A stretch of DNA of 64,000 nt from DATAYA01 sp963754235 (GCA_963754235.1 CAVWFK010000026.1:1-64000); one strand, 5' to 3'. Positions 26,078 to 34,823 are shown, counted from the stretch's first letter. A program made the numbers and translations. Notes: generated by a model not told the origin, from the letters alone.

Positions 26078-26560
26078 ATGAACGCTCGGATGATCGGCGC
26101 CCTCGCCGCTGCCAGCCTGCTCGCCGCCTGTGCCAACAAGCCTCCCGCCACCACCGCCGTCACCGCCGGCACCGGCAGCCAGGTGGCCACCAGCGGCCCG
26201 GCACCGGGCAGCGAAGAGGATCTGGTCCAGAACGTCGGCGATCGTGTGTTCTTCGCCTTCGACCGGTCGAACCTGAGCAGCGACGCCCAGGCCACCCTGT
26301 CGCGGCAGGGGGCGTGGCTCGGCCGCTATCCGCAGGTTCAGGTGCAGATCGCCGGCAATTGCGACGAGCGTGGCACCGAGGAATACAACCTCGCCCTCGG
26401 GCAGCGCCGCGCCGATTCAGCGCGCGACTTCCTGGTGGCGCAGGGCAGCTCGGCGGCACGGATCTCCACCATCAGCTACGGCAAGGACCGCCCGACCGCG
26501 CTCGGCCACGATCCCGAGGCCTGGGCGCAGAACCGCAACGCGATCACTTCGGTGCGCTGA
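26078..26560 (+). CDS. pal: Peptidoglycan-associated lipoprotein
   Basis: This is a 160-residue outer-membrane lipoprotein with lipobox LLAAC at residues 14-18 and an OmpA-like peptidoglycan-binding domain (VFFAFDRSNLSSDAQATL, then GNCDERGTEEYNLALGQRRA). Pal anchors the outer membrane to the cell wall and works with TolB/TolA in constriction. I chose the ATG at 26078 because the lipoprotein signal starts there. TolQRAB genes, which normally precede pal, are not upstream; an exporter gene is. cpoB, tilS and ftsH follow in the usual alphaproteobacterial order. Confidence 0.93.
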   Translation: MNARMIGALAAASLLAACANKPPATTAVTAGTGSQVATSGPAPGSEEDLVQNVGDRVFFAFDRSNLSSDAQATLSRQGAWLGRYPQVQVQIAGNCDERGTEEYNLALGQRRADSARDFLVAQGSSAARISTISYGKDRPTALGHDPEAWAQNRNAITSVR

Positions 26561-26647
26561 AGCGGCGCTTGCCGATGCGCTGACGCGGCCGCGCTTCACG
26601 GCGGGGCGCCGCCCGCCTAAAAGGCGGCGAACCGTGGAGCCTGCCGG

Positions 26648-27577
26648 ATGAGGATCGCGCTCGCCGCCGCCCTGATGCTGACCGTCGCGCCGCTGCTCGC
26701 ATCGCCCGCGACGGCGCAGGTGGAAAGCCGTGAGATGATCGCGTTGCAGAACCAGGTGCTGGAGCTGCGCGCAGAGGTGCAGTCGCTGCAGTCGCAGCTC
26801 GCGACCGGCGGCGGCGCCCGGTACGGCGGTGCGGCGATCCCGCCGCCGACGCCGTACCAGACAGCACCGCCCGCGGTGGCCGGCGGCGACCAGGGCGGGC
26901 TGGTGGCCCAACTGCTTGACCGTGTCTCGCGGCTCGAGGACCAGTCGCGCGAGATGCACGGCCGCATCGACGAGCTTCAGAACGAGCTCAGGACCGATAC
27001 CGCCGACCTCAAGAAGCAGATCGGCGATCTGGGTTTCCAGATGCAGCAATCAGGCGCCCCCGGCGGCGGGGCTGCGGCGGCGGCTCCGCCTGCGACGGGT
27101 GGCACTCTCGGCACGGTGCCGCAGTACGCGGGATCACCCGCGCTGCCGCTGTTGCCGCCGGTCGCCGGTGCCGCACCCACACCGGCCGCCCCTCGTACGC
27201 CGGAACTCGCGATCCGCGCCGGCTACGCGGCACTTGCCCGCGGCGACTATCCGACCGCGGAATCGGACGCCCGCGAGGTTCTGGCCCGCGGCCAGGGCCC
27301 GCGCAGCAACGACGCTGAGTACCTGCTCGCCCGCTCCCTTTATGCCCAGCGCAACTGGCGCGCCGCCGCTGTCGCCTATGACGACGCCTACAATAACGCC
27401 CGCACCGGCGCCCATGCGCAGGATAGCCTGCTGGGGTTGGCTAACGCACTGGTGGCGATCGGCGACAATTCGGCCGCCTGTGGCGCGCTCGCGCGGCTGC
27501 GCAGCCAGTTCCCGACACCCCGCGCCGATCTGCGGCGCGGGGTCACCGATGCCAGCAGCCGCGCCGGTTGCCGTTGA
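26648..27577 (+). CDS. cpoB: Cell division coordinator CpoB (Tol-Pal system YbgF)
   Basis: This is a periplasmic protein of 309 residues with a signal peptide (cleavage after ATAQ near residue 24). An N-terminal coiled coil (REMIALQNQVLELRAEVQSL) drives trimerisation. A Pro/Ala-rich linker and C-terminal TPR-like repeats (AIRAGYAALARGDYPTAESDAREVL, DAEYLLARSLYAQRNW) follow. CpoB links outer-membrane constriction with PBP activity. It lies 87 nt after pal and overlaps the tilS start. Confidence 0.9.
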   Translation: MRIALAAALMLTVAPLLASPATAQVESREMIALQNQVLELRAEVQSLQSQLATGGGARYGGAAIPPPTPYQTAPPAVAGGDQGGLVAQLLDRVSRLEDQSREMHGRIDELQNELRTDTADLKKQIGDLGFQMQQSGAPGGGAAAAAPPATGGTLGTVPQYAGSPALPLLPPVAGAAPTPAAPRTPELAIRAGYAALARGDYPTAESDAREVLARGQGPRSNDAEYLLARSLYAQRNWRAAAVAYDDAYNNARTGAHAQDSLLGLANALVAIGDNSAACGALARLRSQFPTPRADLRRGVTDASSRAGCR

Positions 27578-28832
27578 ACCTGTCTTAGACGCCGAGTTCG
27601 CGGCCATCATGGCCGGCCTCGGCCCCTGGCCGGAGGACCGCCGCATCGCCGTCGCGGTCTCGGGCGGCGCCGACAGCAGCGCGCTCGCGCTGCTCGCCGC
27701 CGGCTGGGGCCGGCCACTCGCGCTGATCGTCGATCACGGGCTGCGACCCGGCTCGGACGCCGAGGCGGCGGCCACGGCGCAGCGCCTCGCCGGGCGGGGC
27801 ATCCCCTCGCGCCGGCTGCGCCTCGACGGGCTGCTCCCCGGACCCGCTTTGCCCGAACGGGCACGGCGGGCACGGTATGCGGCGCTGGAAGAGGTGTGCC
27901 GCGCGGCCGGCCTCGCCCACCTCCTGCTCGGCCATCACGCCGGCGATCAGGCCGAGACGGTGTTGATGCGAACCCGACGCGGCAGCGGGCCGCGCGGCCG
28001 CGCCGGGATGGCCGCCATCGCCGCGACGCGCGACGCCTGGCTGATCCGGCCGCTGCTCGGCATCGCCCCCGTCCGGTTGCGCGCGACGCTCCGCGCGGCG
28101 GGGCTCGCCTGGGTAGAGGACCCGACCAACCGCGATTGGCACTTTCTGCGCCCGCGCCTGCGCGCCGAGCTGGCGGCAGCCGACCCGGCAATGTTGTTAG
28201 ACGCGGCGGAGGCGGCCGGTCGCGCGCGGGCGCAGCAGGATCGGGCGGTTGCGGCGGAACTCGCGTCTCGCGCCACTATCCGGCCGGAGGGATTCGCGCT
28301 GGTCATACCGGGGCCGCTTTCGGCCGCCGCCCTAGCGGCGCTGGTGCAATCCATTTCGGGGGCCGCGTACCCGCCCCGCCCCGCTGCTGTAGCGTCCTGG
28401 GCGGCGGCACCCCGCGCCATGACGATCGCAGGGACCAGGTTGATGCCGGCCGGCCGCCTCGGCGGCGGCTGGCTGCTGGTGCGCGAGGCGGCGGCGATGG
28501 CACCGCCGGTCATGGCGGCTCCGGGCGCGGTCTGGGACGGACGCTTCGCGCTCGGCCCGGAGGCGGCACCATCTGCCGGCTGCATGTTCGGCGCGGTCGG
28601 CGCGGCTGCCGCCGGATTGCGCGCGGCGAGCCGCCTGCCCGCCGCCGTGCTCGCAACCCTGCCCGCGTTGTGGCACGATGGACGCTTGGTCGCGGTCTCA
28701 CACATCCCCTGGCCCGATGCCGTCGCCTGCGCCCCGGTGCCACTCGCGTGGCAGCCCGCGCGACCCGCTTGCGGCAATGTGTTCGTGCCGTCGTCATGGG
28801 GATGCGCAACGATGGCGCCCACCCTATGTTGA
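27549..28832 (+). CDS. tilS: tRNA(Ile)-lysidine synthase
   Basis: This is an enzyme of about 427 residues that adds lysine to C34 of the AUA-reading tRNA-Ile, an essential step. The PP-loop ATP motif SGGADS is near residues 37-42, and the N-domain signatures GHHAGDQAETVLMR and DPTNRDWHFLRPRLR follow. The C-terminal part is poorly conserved. The ATG at 27549 lies within the end of cpoB, and a GTG a few codons later is possible. Its last codons overlap a small frame leading into ftsH. Confidence 0.9.
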   Translation: MPAAAPVAVEPVLDAEFAAIMAGLGPWPEDRRIAVAVSGGADSSALALLAAGWGRPLALIVDHGLRPGSDAEAAATAQRLAGRGIPSRRLRLDGLLPGPALPERARRARYAALEEVCRAAGLAHLLLGHHAGDQAETVLMRTRRGSGPRGRAGMAAIAATRDAWLIRPLLGIAPVRLRATLRAAGLAWVEDPTNRDWHFLRPRLRAELAAADPAMLLDAAEAAGRARAQQDRAVAAELASRATIRPEGFALVIPGPLSAAALAALVQSISGAAYPPRPAAVASWAAAPRAMTIAGTRLMPAGRLGGGWLLVREAAAMAPPVMAAPGAVWDGRFALGPEAAPSAGCMFGAVGAAAAGLRAASRLPAAVLATLPALWHDGRLVAVSHIPWPDAVACAPVPLAWQPARPACGNVFVPSSWGCATMAPTLC

Positions 28833-28933
28833 GTGGCAGCGCGTCGGCCCCCATCCGCCGGGTCGGGGAGGAAGACGCGCAGATCGAGCGCGCCCGCCGC
28901 GCCGCGGCGGGATTGCAGGACTGGTGCGAATGA
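28826..28933 (+). CDS. Possible 35-residue protein coupled between tilS and ftsH
   Basis: This is an ATG-to-TGA frame whose start overlaps the last 7 nt of tilS and whose stop overlaps the ftsH ATG by 4 nt (ATGA). The peptide begins MLSGSASAPIRRVGEEDAQ and ends RARRAAAGLQDWCE. It could be a genuine short gene or a leader that couples ftsH translation. A third option is the shifted end of TilS. I recognise no family. Confidence 0.35.
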   Translation: MLSGSASAPIRRVGEEDAQIERARRAAAGLQDWCE

Positions 28934-30858
28934 GCAATTTCGGCCGCAATCTGGCGCTCTGGGTGATCATCGCCCTCCTGCTGGTGGTGCTGTTCAACCT
29001 GTTCCAGCCCAGCACAACGCAGCACTCCTCGACGCAGGTCGCCTATTCCGACTTCCTGAGCCAGGTCGATCACGGCCAGGTCCGCGACGTGGTGATCCAG
29101 GGCCAGACCGTGAGCGGGCAGCTCTCCGATGGCCGGGCGTTCGAAACCTACGTGCCCGATGACCCGACGCTGGTGCAGCGCCTGACCAGCAAAGGCGTGC
29201 GCGTGATCGCCAAGCCGCCCTCGACGGATGTGAACCCGCTGCTGCACTATCTGCTGAGCTGGTTCCCGATGCTGCTGCTGATCGGCGTCTGGGTGTTCTT
29301 CATGCGGCAGATGCAGGCCGGCGGCGGTCGCGCGATGGGCTTCGGCAAGTCGCGCGCGCGAATGCTCACCGAGAAGCAGGGCCGGGTGACGTTCGATGAC
29401 GTGGCCGGCATCGACGAGGCGAAATCCGAGCTGCAGGAAATCGTCGAGTTCCTGAAGGACCCGCAGAAATTCCAGCGCCTCGGCGGCAAAATCCCGAAAG
29501 GCGTGCTGCTGGTCGGCCCTCCCGGCACCGGCAAGACGCTGCTCGCGCGCGCGATCGCGGGCGAGGCCAACGTGCCGTTCTTCACCATTTCCGGCTCGGA
29601 CTTCGTCGAGATGTTCGTGGGCGTCGGCGCCAGCCGCGTGCGCGACATGTTCGAGCAGGGCAAGAAGAACGCGCCCTGCATCATCTTCATCGACGAGATC
29701 GATGCCGTCGGCCGCCATCGCGGCGCGGGCCTGGGCGGCGGCAACGACGAGCGCGAGCAGACGCTCAACCAGATGCTGGTCGAGATGGACGGCTTCGAGA
29801 GCAACGAAGGCGTCATCCTGATCGCGGCGACCAATCGCCCCGACGTGCTCGACCCGGCCCTGCTCCGCCCCGGCCGGTTCGACCGGCAGGTGGTGGTGCC
29901 CAACCCGGACGTGAACGGCCGCGAGAAAATCCTCCGGGTCCACATGCGCAAGGTGCCGCTGGCGTCCGACGTCGATCCCAAGGTGATCGCACGCGGCACG
30001 CCCGGCTTCTCCGGCGCCGATCTCGCAAACCTCGTCAACGAGGCGGCCCTGCTCGCGGCCCGGATCGGCAAGCGGGTCGTGGCGATGGCGGAGTTCGAGA
30101 ACGCCAAGGACAAGGTGCTGATGGGCGCCGAGCGCCGCAGCCTGGTGATGAGCGAGGCGGAAAAGCGCATGACCGCATATCACGAGGGCGGCCATGCGCT
30201 GTGCGCCATGCACGAGCCGGAATGCGATCCGGTCCACAAGGCGACGATCATCCCGCGCGGGCGCGCGCTCGGGCTGGTGATGAGTCTGCCGGAGGGCGAC
30301 CGCTACTCCAAGAGCAAGTCCAAGCTGCTCGCGGAGCTGACGATGGCGATGGGCGGACGCGCCGCGGAAGAAATAATCTTCGGCGCCGACAAGGTCTCCA
30401 ACGGCGCCGCCGGCGACATCAAGATGGCGACCGACCAGGCGCGGCGGATGATCACCGAGTGGGGCATGAGCGACAAGCTCGGCATGATCGCCTATGGCGA
30501 CAACAGCCAGGAACTGTTCCTCGGCCACTCGGTGACGCAGCACAAGAATGTCTCCGAGGCGACGGCGCGCGAGATCGACTCCGAGATCAAGGAGGTCATC
30601 GATACCGCCTACGCCAAGGCCCGGCACATCCTGACCGAGAATATCGAGGAGCTGCACCGCCTGGCGCGTGGCTTGCTGGAGCACGAGACACTGTCGGGCG
30701 AGGAGATCCGCGCCGTGCTGCGCGGCGAGCCGGTGATCCGCAAGGTGGTGGACGAGCCGGCGCCGGAGAGCCGCCGCGCCTCGGTGCCGACGGCCGGACG
30801 CCCCGCGCCGCAGCCGCCCGCGACCGGCGGGCTCGGGCCGGCGCCGCAGCCGGGCTGA
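28930..30858 (+). CDS. ftsH: ATP-dependent zinc metalloprotease FtsH
   Basis: This is a membrane-anchored AAA+ protease of 642 residues that degrades misfolded membrane proteins and regulators. TM1 is about residues 8-25 and TM2 about 103-124, flanking a periplasmic domain. The AAA module has Walker A GPPGTGKT (196-203), Walker B CIIFIDEIDA and the second region of homology ATNRPDVLDPALLRPGRFDRQ. The zinc site is HEGGH (418-422), where most FtsH have HEAGH; the HExxH ligands are intact. The last 30 residues are a disordered Pro/Ala tail. Confidence 0.96.
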   Translation: MSNFGRNLALWVIIALLLVVLFNLFQPSTTQHSSTQVAYSDFLSQVDHGQVRDVVIQGQTVSGQLSDGRAFETYVPDDPTLVQRLTSKGVRVIAKPPSTDVNPLLHYLLSWFPMLLLIGVWVFFMRQMQAGGGRAMGFGKSRARMLTEKQGRVTFDDVAGIDEAKSELQEIVEFLKDPQKFQRLGGKIPKGVLLVGPPGTGKTLLARAIAGEANVPFFTISGSDFVEMFVGVGASRVRDMFEQGKKNAPCIIFIDEIDAVGRHRGAGLGGGNDEREQTLNQMLVEMDGFESNEGVILIAATNRPDVLDPALLRPGRFDRQVVVPNPDVNGREKILRVHMRKVPLASDVDPKVIARGTPGFSGADLANLVNEAALLAARIGKRVVAMAEFENAKDKVLMGAERRSLVMSEAEKRMTAYHEGGHALCAMHEPECDPVHKATIIPRGRALGLVMSLPEGDRYSKSKSKLLAELTMAMGGRAAEEIIFGADKVSNGAAGDIKMATDQARRMITEWGMSDKLGMIAYGDNSQELFLGHSVTQHKNVSEATAREIDSEIKEVIDTAYAKARHILTENIEELHRLARGLLEHETLSGEEIRAVLRGEPVIRKVVDEPAPESRRASVPTAGRPAPQPPATGGLGPAPQPG

Positions 30859-30911
30859 GGGCGGTGCCGGACGGGGTTGCCGGCGGGCCGGCACGACCGG
30901 ACGAGCCGGGA

Positions 30912-31256
30912 ATGCAGGGATTGGAGGCACGCTTCGTCCGCATCGAAGCGACCCTTGACGGCATTCGCCACGTACAGAACATCGAATTGGGCGCGCTGGC
31001 CTCCGCCATCGGCGTGCTGGCGATCCTGGCCGCGGTAATGGTGTTCCAACTCCAGCAGCTTGGCGGACGCATCGAGGCGACGAACGCGCGCATCGGGGCG
31101 ACCAACGTGCGGCTGGACGAGCAACTTCGGCAGCAAGCCGCGGCGGCGACGGCCGCCCAGTCTGCGGCAAACGCGCGGATGGACCGGCTGCTTGAGCTTT
31201 ATGCGCAGCAGGTTCACGGGCCGGCACCGGCGGCCCCGGCCGCCCCCGCCAGGTGA
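30912..31256 (+). CDS. Small membrane protein with coiled coil
   Basis: This is a 114-residue protein. An N-terminal amphipathic stretch (GLEARFVRIEATLDGIRH) is followed by one membrane helix (LGALASAIGVLAILAAVMVF) and a predicted coiled coil (QLGGRIEATNARIGATNVRLDEQLRQ). A Pro/Ala tail ends it. The start could instead be the GTG at 30864. It sits between ftsH and folP, one base from the folP ATG, so it belongs to the same operon. Function is unknown. Confidence 0.7.
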   Translation: MQGLEARFVRIEATLDGIRHVQNIELGALASAIGVLAILAAVMVFQLQQLGGRIEATNARIGATNVRLDEQLRQQAAAATAAQSAANARMDRLLELYAQQVHGPAPAAPAAPAR

Positions 31257-31257
31257 G

Positions 31258-32268
31258 ATGCGCCTGATCGAGCCGGACGGCTTGCTGCATGGGGCGGCAG
31301 CCGCGGATGCGGTCGCGGCGAGGCTGGCGCGCCCGCTCGCCGATGGCGTCGCCTACACCGTGGCCCGCGTGCATGACGGCGAGCGTATAACCCTCGCCGC
31401 GGCGTCCGATGCCCCGCTCCTGCCCGCGATGCCGAGCGCCTGGGCCGGCATCGGACCGGAGCCGGCGGTGATGGGCATCCTCAACATTACCCCCGACAGC
31501 TTCAGCGACGGCGGCGACCATTTCGACCCGGGCCGCGCGATTGCTGCCGGCCTGCGCATGGTCGCCGATGGCGCGGCGCTGCTCGATATCGGCGGCGAGA
31601 GCACGCGCCCGCACGCCGCCCCGGTGTCGCCCGAGGAGGAACGGTGCCGCGTGCTGCCGGTGCTGCGCGGGCTGCGCGATGCGGGCGTGCCACTCTCGAT
31701 CGACACCCGCGATGCAACCACGATGGCCGCCGCCCTCGATGCCGGAGCGGCGATCGTGAACGACGTCTCGGCACTCGCCCACGATCCGACCGCCGCCCCT
31801 CTGCTCGCCGAGCGGGGCTGTCCGGTGGTGCTCATGCATATGCGCGGCACGCCCGAGACAATGGCCTCGCTCGCCGCTTACACGGACGTGGCGGTCGAGG
31901 TGACGCGCGAGCTGGCCGCCCGCATCGCGGCCGCCGAGGCAGCCGGCATCCCGCGCGAACGGATCGCGGTCGATCCCGGCATTGGCTTCGCCAAGCGCGT
32001 CCGCCACAGCCTGGAGGTGTTGCGGCGGCTTCCGCTGCTTCTCAACCTCGGCTGCCGCATTCTGGTCGGCGCGTCGCGCAAATCCTTCATCTCCGGGGTC
32101 GCCGACGTCGCCGATCCGAAGGACCGTCTGCCCGGATCGCTGGCGGCCGCGCTCTCTGCGCTCTGCCGCGGAGCCGCCATCTTGCGCGTGCACGACGTGG
32201 CGGAAACCGTGCAGGCGGTGCGCATCTGGCGCGCGATTGCCGAACCGGCTAAAGACACCGTGCGTTGA
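31258..32268 (+). CDS. folP: Dihydropteroate synthase
   Basis: This is the folate-pathway enzyme that joins p-aminobenzoate and dihydropterin pyrophosphate, the sulfonamide target. The TIM-barrel motifs are clear: MGILNITPDSFSDGG, DIGGESTRPHAAPV, SIDTRD, VNDVSAL, VLMHMRGTPETM and DPGIGFAK, then LVGASRKSFI. At 336 residues it carries an N-terminal extension of about 75 residues before the barrel, as in several alphaproteobacteria. glmM follows after 10 nt, the common folP-glmM order. Confidence 0.94.
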   Translation: MRLIEPDGLLHGAAAADAVAARLARPLADGVAYTVARVHDGERITLAAASDAPLLPAMPSAWAGIGPEPAVMGILNITPDSFSDGGDHFDPGRAIAAGLRMVADGAALLDIGGESTRPHAAPVSPEEERCRVLPVLRGLRDAGVPLSIDTRDATTMAAALDAGAAIVNDVSALAHDPTAAPLLAERGCPVVLMHMRGTPETMASLAAYTDVAVEVTRELAARIAAAEAAGIPRERIAVDPGIGFAKRVRHSLEVLRRLPLLLNLGCRILVGASRKSFISGVADVADPKDRLPGSLAAALSALCRGAAILRVHDVAETVQAVRIWRAIAEPAKDTVR

Positions 32269-32278
32269 GGATGCTGGC

Positions 32279-33640
32279 ATGATCGAACGACGGCTATTCG
32301 GCACCGATGGCATCCGCGGCACCGCCAATGCGGAGCCGATGACGGCCGAGATCGCGCTCCGCCTGGGGCAGGCCGCTGGGTTGCGCTTCGTCCGCGGCGA
32401 GCACCGGCACCGGGTCGTGATCGGCAAGGACACCCGGCTCTCCGGCTACATGATCGAGCCGGCGCTGGTCGCGGGCTTCATCGGCGCCGGGATGGACGTG
32501 ACCCTGGTCGGCCCGCTGCCGACGCCGGCGATCGCGATGCTCACCCGCTCGCTACGCGCCGATCTCGGGGTGATGATCTCCGCCTCCCACAACCCCTATC
32601 AAGACAACGGCATCAAGCTGTTCGGCCCGGACGGCTTCAAGCTCTCGGATGCCGACGAGGCGGAGATCGAGGCGCTGATGCGCGCCGACCTCTCGGCGCG
32701 GCTCGCCGCCCCCGACCGGCTGGGGCGAGCAGCGCGGATGGAGGACGCGGCCGGCCGCTACATCGAAGGCGCCAAGGCCACCTTCCCGCGCGGCCTGCGG
32801 CTCGATGGGCTGAAGATCGTCGTCGATTGCGCCAACGGCGCCGCCTACCGCGTGGCCCCGACGGTGCTGTGGGAACTCGGCGCCACTGTGATCCCGATCG
32901 GCGTCTCGCCGGACGGCTTCAATATCAATCGCGGCTCCGGCTCGACGGTGCCGGAGCGGTTCTGCCAGACGGTGCTGGATAATGGCGCCGATCTCGGCCT
33001 CGCACTCGACGGCGACGCCGACCGCCTGCTGCTCGCCGACGGGCAGGGCAGACTGGTGGACGGCGATCAGATCCTCGCCGTGATGGCGCGATCCTGGAGC
33101 CGCGCCGGGCGGCTGCGCGGGGGCGGCGTGGTCGCCACCGTGATGTCCAACCTGGGCCTGGAACGCTACCTTGCCGGCGAAGGCCTCGCGCTGCACCGGA
33201 CCCGGGTGGGCGACCGCTATGTGGCCGAGCGGATGCGCTCGGCCGGGATCAATCTGGGCGGCGAGCAGTCCGGGCATATGATCCTCTCGGACTTCGCCAC
33301 CACCGGCGACGGGCTGGTGGCGGCGTTGCAGGTGCTGGCGGTGATCGTCGAGGAGCAGCGGCCGGCGAGCGAAGTGTGCCGCGCCTTCGCGCCGCTGCCG
33401 CAGAGGCTGCGCAACGTGCGCTTCGCCGGCGCCTGTCCGCTCGGCAATCCCGCGGTGGCGGCGGCGATCGCCGAGGCGGAGGCGCGGCTGGCCACCAGCG
33501 GGCGGCTGCTGATCCGCGAGAGCGGCACCGAGCCGCTGGTGCGGGTGATGGCCGAGGGCGAGGACGATGCGTTGGTAGCCTCGACCGTGGCTTGGGTCTG
33601 CGAAGCGATCTCGGCCGCGGTTCGCCAGGCGGCGGAGTGA
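32279..33640 (+). CDS. glmM: Phosphoglucosamine mutase
   Basis: This enzyme converts glucosamine-6-phosphate to glucosamine-1-phosphate for UDP-GlcNAc synthesis. At 453 residues it has the standard four domains: start RLFGTDGIRGTAN, active-site phosphoserine in ISASHNPYQDNG (near 102), metal loop LDGDADR, sugar-binding GEQSGHM and phosphate-binding RESGTEPLVRVM. It is coupled to folP. Confidence 0.96.
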   Translation: MIERRLFGTDGIRGTANAEPMTAEIALRLGQAAGLRFVRGEHRHRVVIGKDTRLSGYMIEPALVAGFIGAGMDVTLVGPLPTPAIAMLTRSLRADLGVMISASHNPYQDNGIKLFGPDGFKLSDADEAEIEALMRADLSARLAAPDRLGRAARMEDAAGRYIEGAKATFPRGLRLDGLKIVVDCANGAAYRVAPTVLWELGATVIPIGVSPDGFNINRGSGSTVPERFCQTVLDNGADLGLALDGDADRLLLADGQGRLVDGDQILAVMARSWSRAGRLRGGGVVATVMSNLGLERYLAGEGLALHRTRVGDRYVAERMRSAGINLGGEQSGHMILSDFATTGDGLVAALQVLAVIVEEQRPASEVCRAFAPLPQRLRNVRFAGACPLGNPAVAAAIAEAEARLATSGRLLIRESGTEPLVRVMAEGEDDALVASTVAWVCEAISAAVRQAAE

Positions 33641-33713
33641 TGCCGGCGGTGCTTGGTGATGACTTACTTCGGCCGTAACAGCCCTCCCCGAACCCAAGCG
33701 GAGACGCTCAACT

Positions 33714-33741
33714 CCCTCTCCGCCCCCGGGGGCGGAGAGGG
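33714..33741. repeat. Perfect 28-bp palindrome, left copy of an inverted pair
   Basis: CCCTCTCCGCCCCC is followed directly by its exact reverse complement. An extra tail (CCGGGGAGAGGTGGGG) continues to 33757. The reverse complement of the copy at 33939-33966 has the same palindrome plus a similar tail (TTGGGTGAGGTGGGG), so the copies point inward as inverted repeats around the DUF559 remnant. It may also terminate glmM transcription. Confidence 0.85.
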
Positions 33742-33764
33742 CCGGGGAGAGGTGGGGAAACTCC

Positions 33765-33895
33765 CCGGCGGCGCGAATGCTCTGCAAAACTCCGTCCAGG
33801 TTTTCGCGCACATCTTCGTTCCAAAAGCGGATCATGCGGCAGCCGTGCGCTTCGATCTCAGCCGATTGCGGCACATCGGCGTCGTGCTGCTCGGC
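33765..33895 (-). pseudogene. Remnant of a DUF559 (Vsr-like) endonuclease-domain gene
   Basis: On the minus strand, just after a TAA at 33898-33896, a frame reads AEQHDADVPQSAEIEAHGCR and then MIRFWNEDVRENLDGVLQSI. This matches the C-terminal third of DUF559 proteins (consensus RTxxLEAxGYRVLRFWNxEVLxNxxGVLxxI). The conserved upstream part with the other active-site residues is missing or stopped. Past the homology the frame reads into the left palindrome. DUF559 belongs to the restriction-endonuclease-like fold with Vsr. Confidence 0.6.
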
Positions 33896-33938
33896 TTACT
33901 GCCCACCGCTCATCGTGGCCGGCCCCCACCTCACCCAA

Positions 33939-33966
33939 CCCTCTCCGCCCCCAAGGGCGGAGAGGG
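33939..33966 (+). repeat. Palindrome, right copy of an inverted pair; terminator-like
   Basis: CCCTCTCCGCCC and GGGCGGAGAGGG form a perfect 12-bp stem with loop CCAA, followed by CTTTT. It could act as an intrinsic terminator on the plus strand, just before thiD. Its left tail (CCCCACCTCACCCAA) is the counterpart of the tail of the left copy. Confidence 0.8.
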
Positions 33967-33995
33967 CTTTTCCGATCAGTTGGACGGTCGCCGTG

Positions 33996-34805
33996 ATGCA
34001 CCCGCCGCGCGGGCGCGTGCTGGCGATCGGCGGGTCCGATTCCGGCGGCGGCGCCGGCATCCAGGCCGACATCAAGACGATCGCCGCTCTCGGCGGCTAT
34101 GCCGCGACCGCGATCACCGCGATCACCGCGCAGGACACGCTCGGCGTCCATGCGATCCATAGAATCCCGCCGGCGATGGTCGCGCGCCAGATCGCCGTGG
34201 TGCTGGACGATATCGGCGCCGATGCCATCAAGACCGGGATGCTCGGCGATGCGGCCACGATCGAGGCGGTCTGCGACGCGCTCGCTTGCCGCTCCTCCCT
34301 GCCGCTGGTGCTTGACCCGGTGATGGCGGCCAAGGGTGGCGTCGCCCTGCTCGATCCCGATGCGCTCGCCACGCTCAAGCGTCGGCTGGTGCCGCTCGCG
34401 ACCCTGATCACGCCGAACCTGCCGGAAGCCGAGGCGCTGACCGGCCTCGCGGTCCGCGATGCGGACGGGATGGCGCACGCGGCCGAGGCGCTGCTGGCAC
34501 TCGGCGCGGCGGCCGTGCTGCTCAAGGGCGGGCACCTCCCCGGCGAGACCGTCACCGACCTGCTGGTGATGCGCGGTGCGGGAAGCCTGCGGCTCGCGGC
34601 GCCGCGGATCGCGAGCCGCCATACGCACGGCACCGGCTGCACGCTGGCGAGCGCGATCGCAACCGGGCTGGCGCAGGGCATGGCACTGGCCGATGCGGTG
34701 AAGCGCGGGCATGCGGCGGTGCGCGCGGCGATCGCGGCGGCGCCGGGATTCGGTGCCGGCCACGGGCCGCTCGGTCACGACGCGGTGGCGCAAGAGGCGC
34801 TATAA
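33996..34805 (+). CDS. thiD: Hydroxymethylpyrimidine/phosphomethylpyrimidine kinase
   Basis: This is a ribokinase-fold kinase of the thiamine pathway that phosphorylates HMP and HMP-P. At 269 residues it has the family start LAIGGSDSGGGAGIQADIKT, DPVMAAKGG, TPNLPEAEALTG, and the catalytic HGTGCTLASAIAT anion-hole motif near 209. The ATG at 33996 is just after the right palindromic repeat, so its promoter must lie within or after that element or transcription must read through. Confidence 0.93.
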   Translation: MHPPRGRVLAIGGSDSGGGAGIQADIKTIAALGGYAATAITAITAQDTLGVHAIHRIPPAMVARQIAVVLDDIGADAIKTGMLGDAATIEAVCDALACRSSLPLVLDPVMAAKGGVALLDPDALATLKRRLVPLATLITPNLPEAEALTGLAVRDADGMAHAAEALLALGAAAVLLKGGHLPGETVTDLLVMRGAGSLRLAAPRIASRHTHGTGCTLASAIATGLAQGMALADAVKRGHAAVRAAIAAAPGFGAGHGPLGHDAVAQEAL

Positions 34806-34823
34806 GGCACGCCAGGCATTCGG

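Noticed and set aside
26829..27548. An N-terminal extension of TilS of 240 residues
   Set aside because: It overlaps cpoB out of frame and is Arg/Pro-rich noise. The PP-loop domain begins just after the ATG at 27549.
28510..32433. A 1307-codon open frame on the minus strand
   Set aside because: It lies antisense to tilS, ftsH, folP and glmM, is extremely rich in Arg/His/Gly/Ala and has no family motif. It is a GC-bias shadow of the real genes.
33714..33966. CRISPR-like pair of repeats
   Set aside because: Only two copies, inverted rather than direct, each internally palindromic, with a gene remnant between. No cas genes are present.
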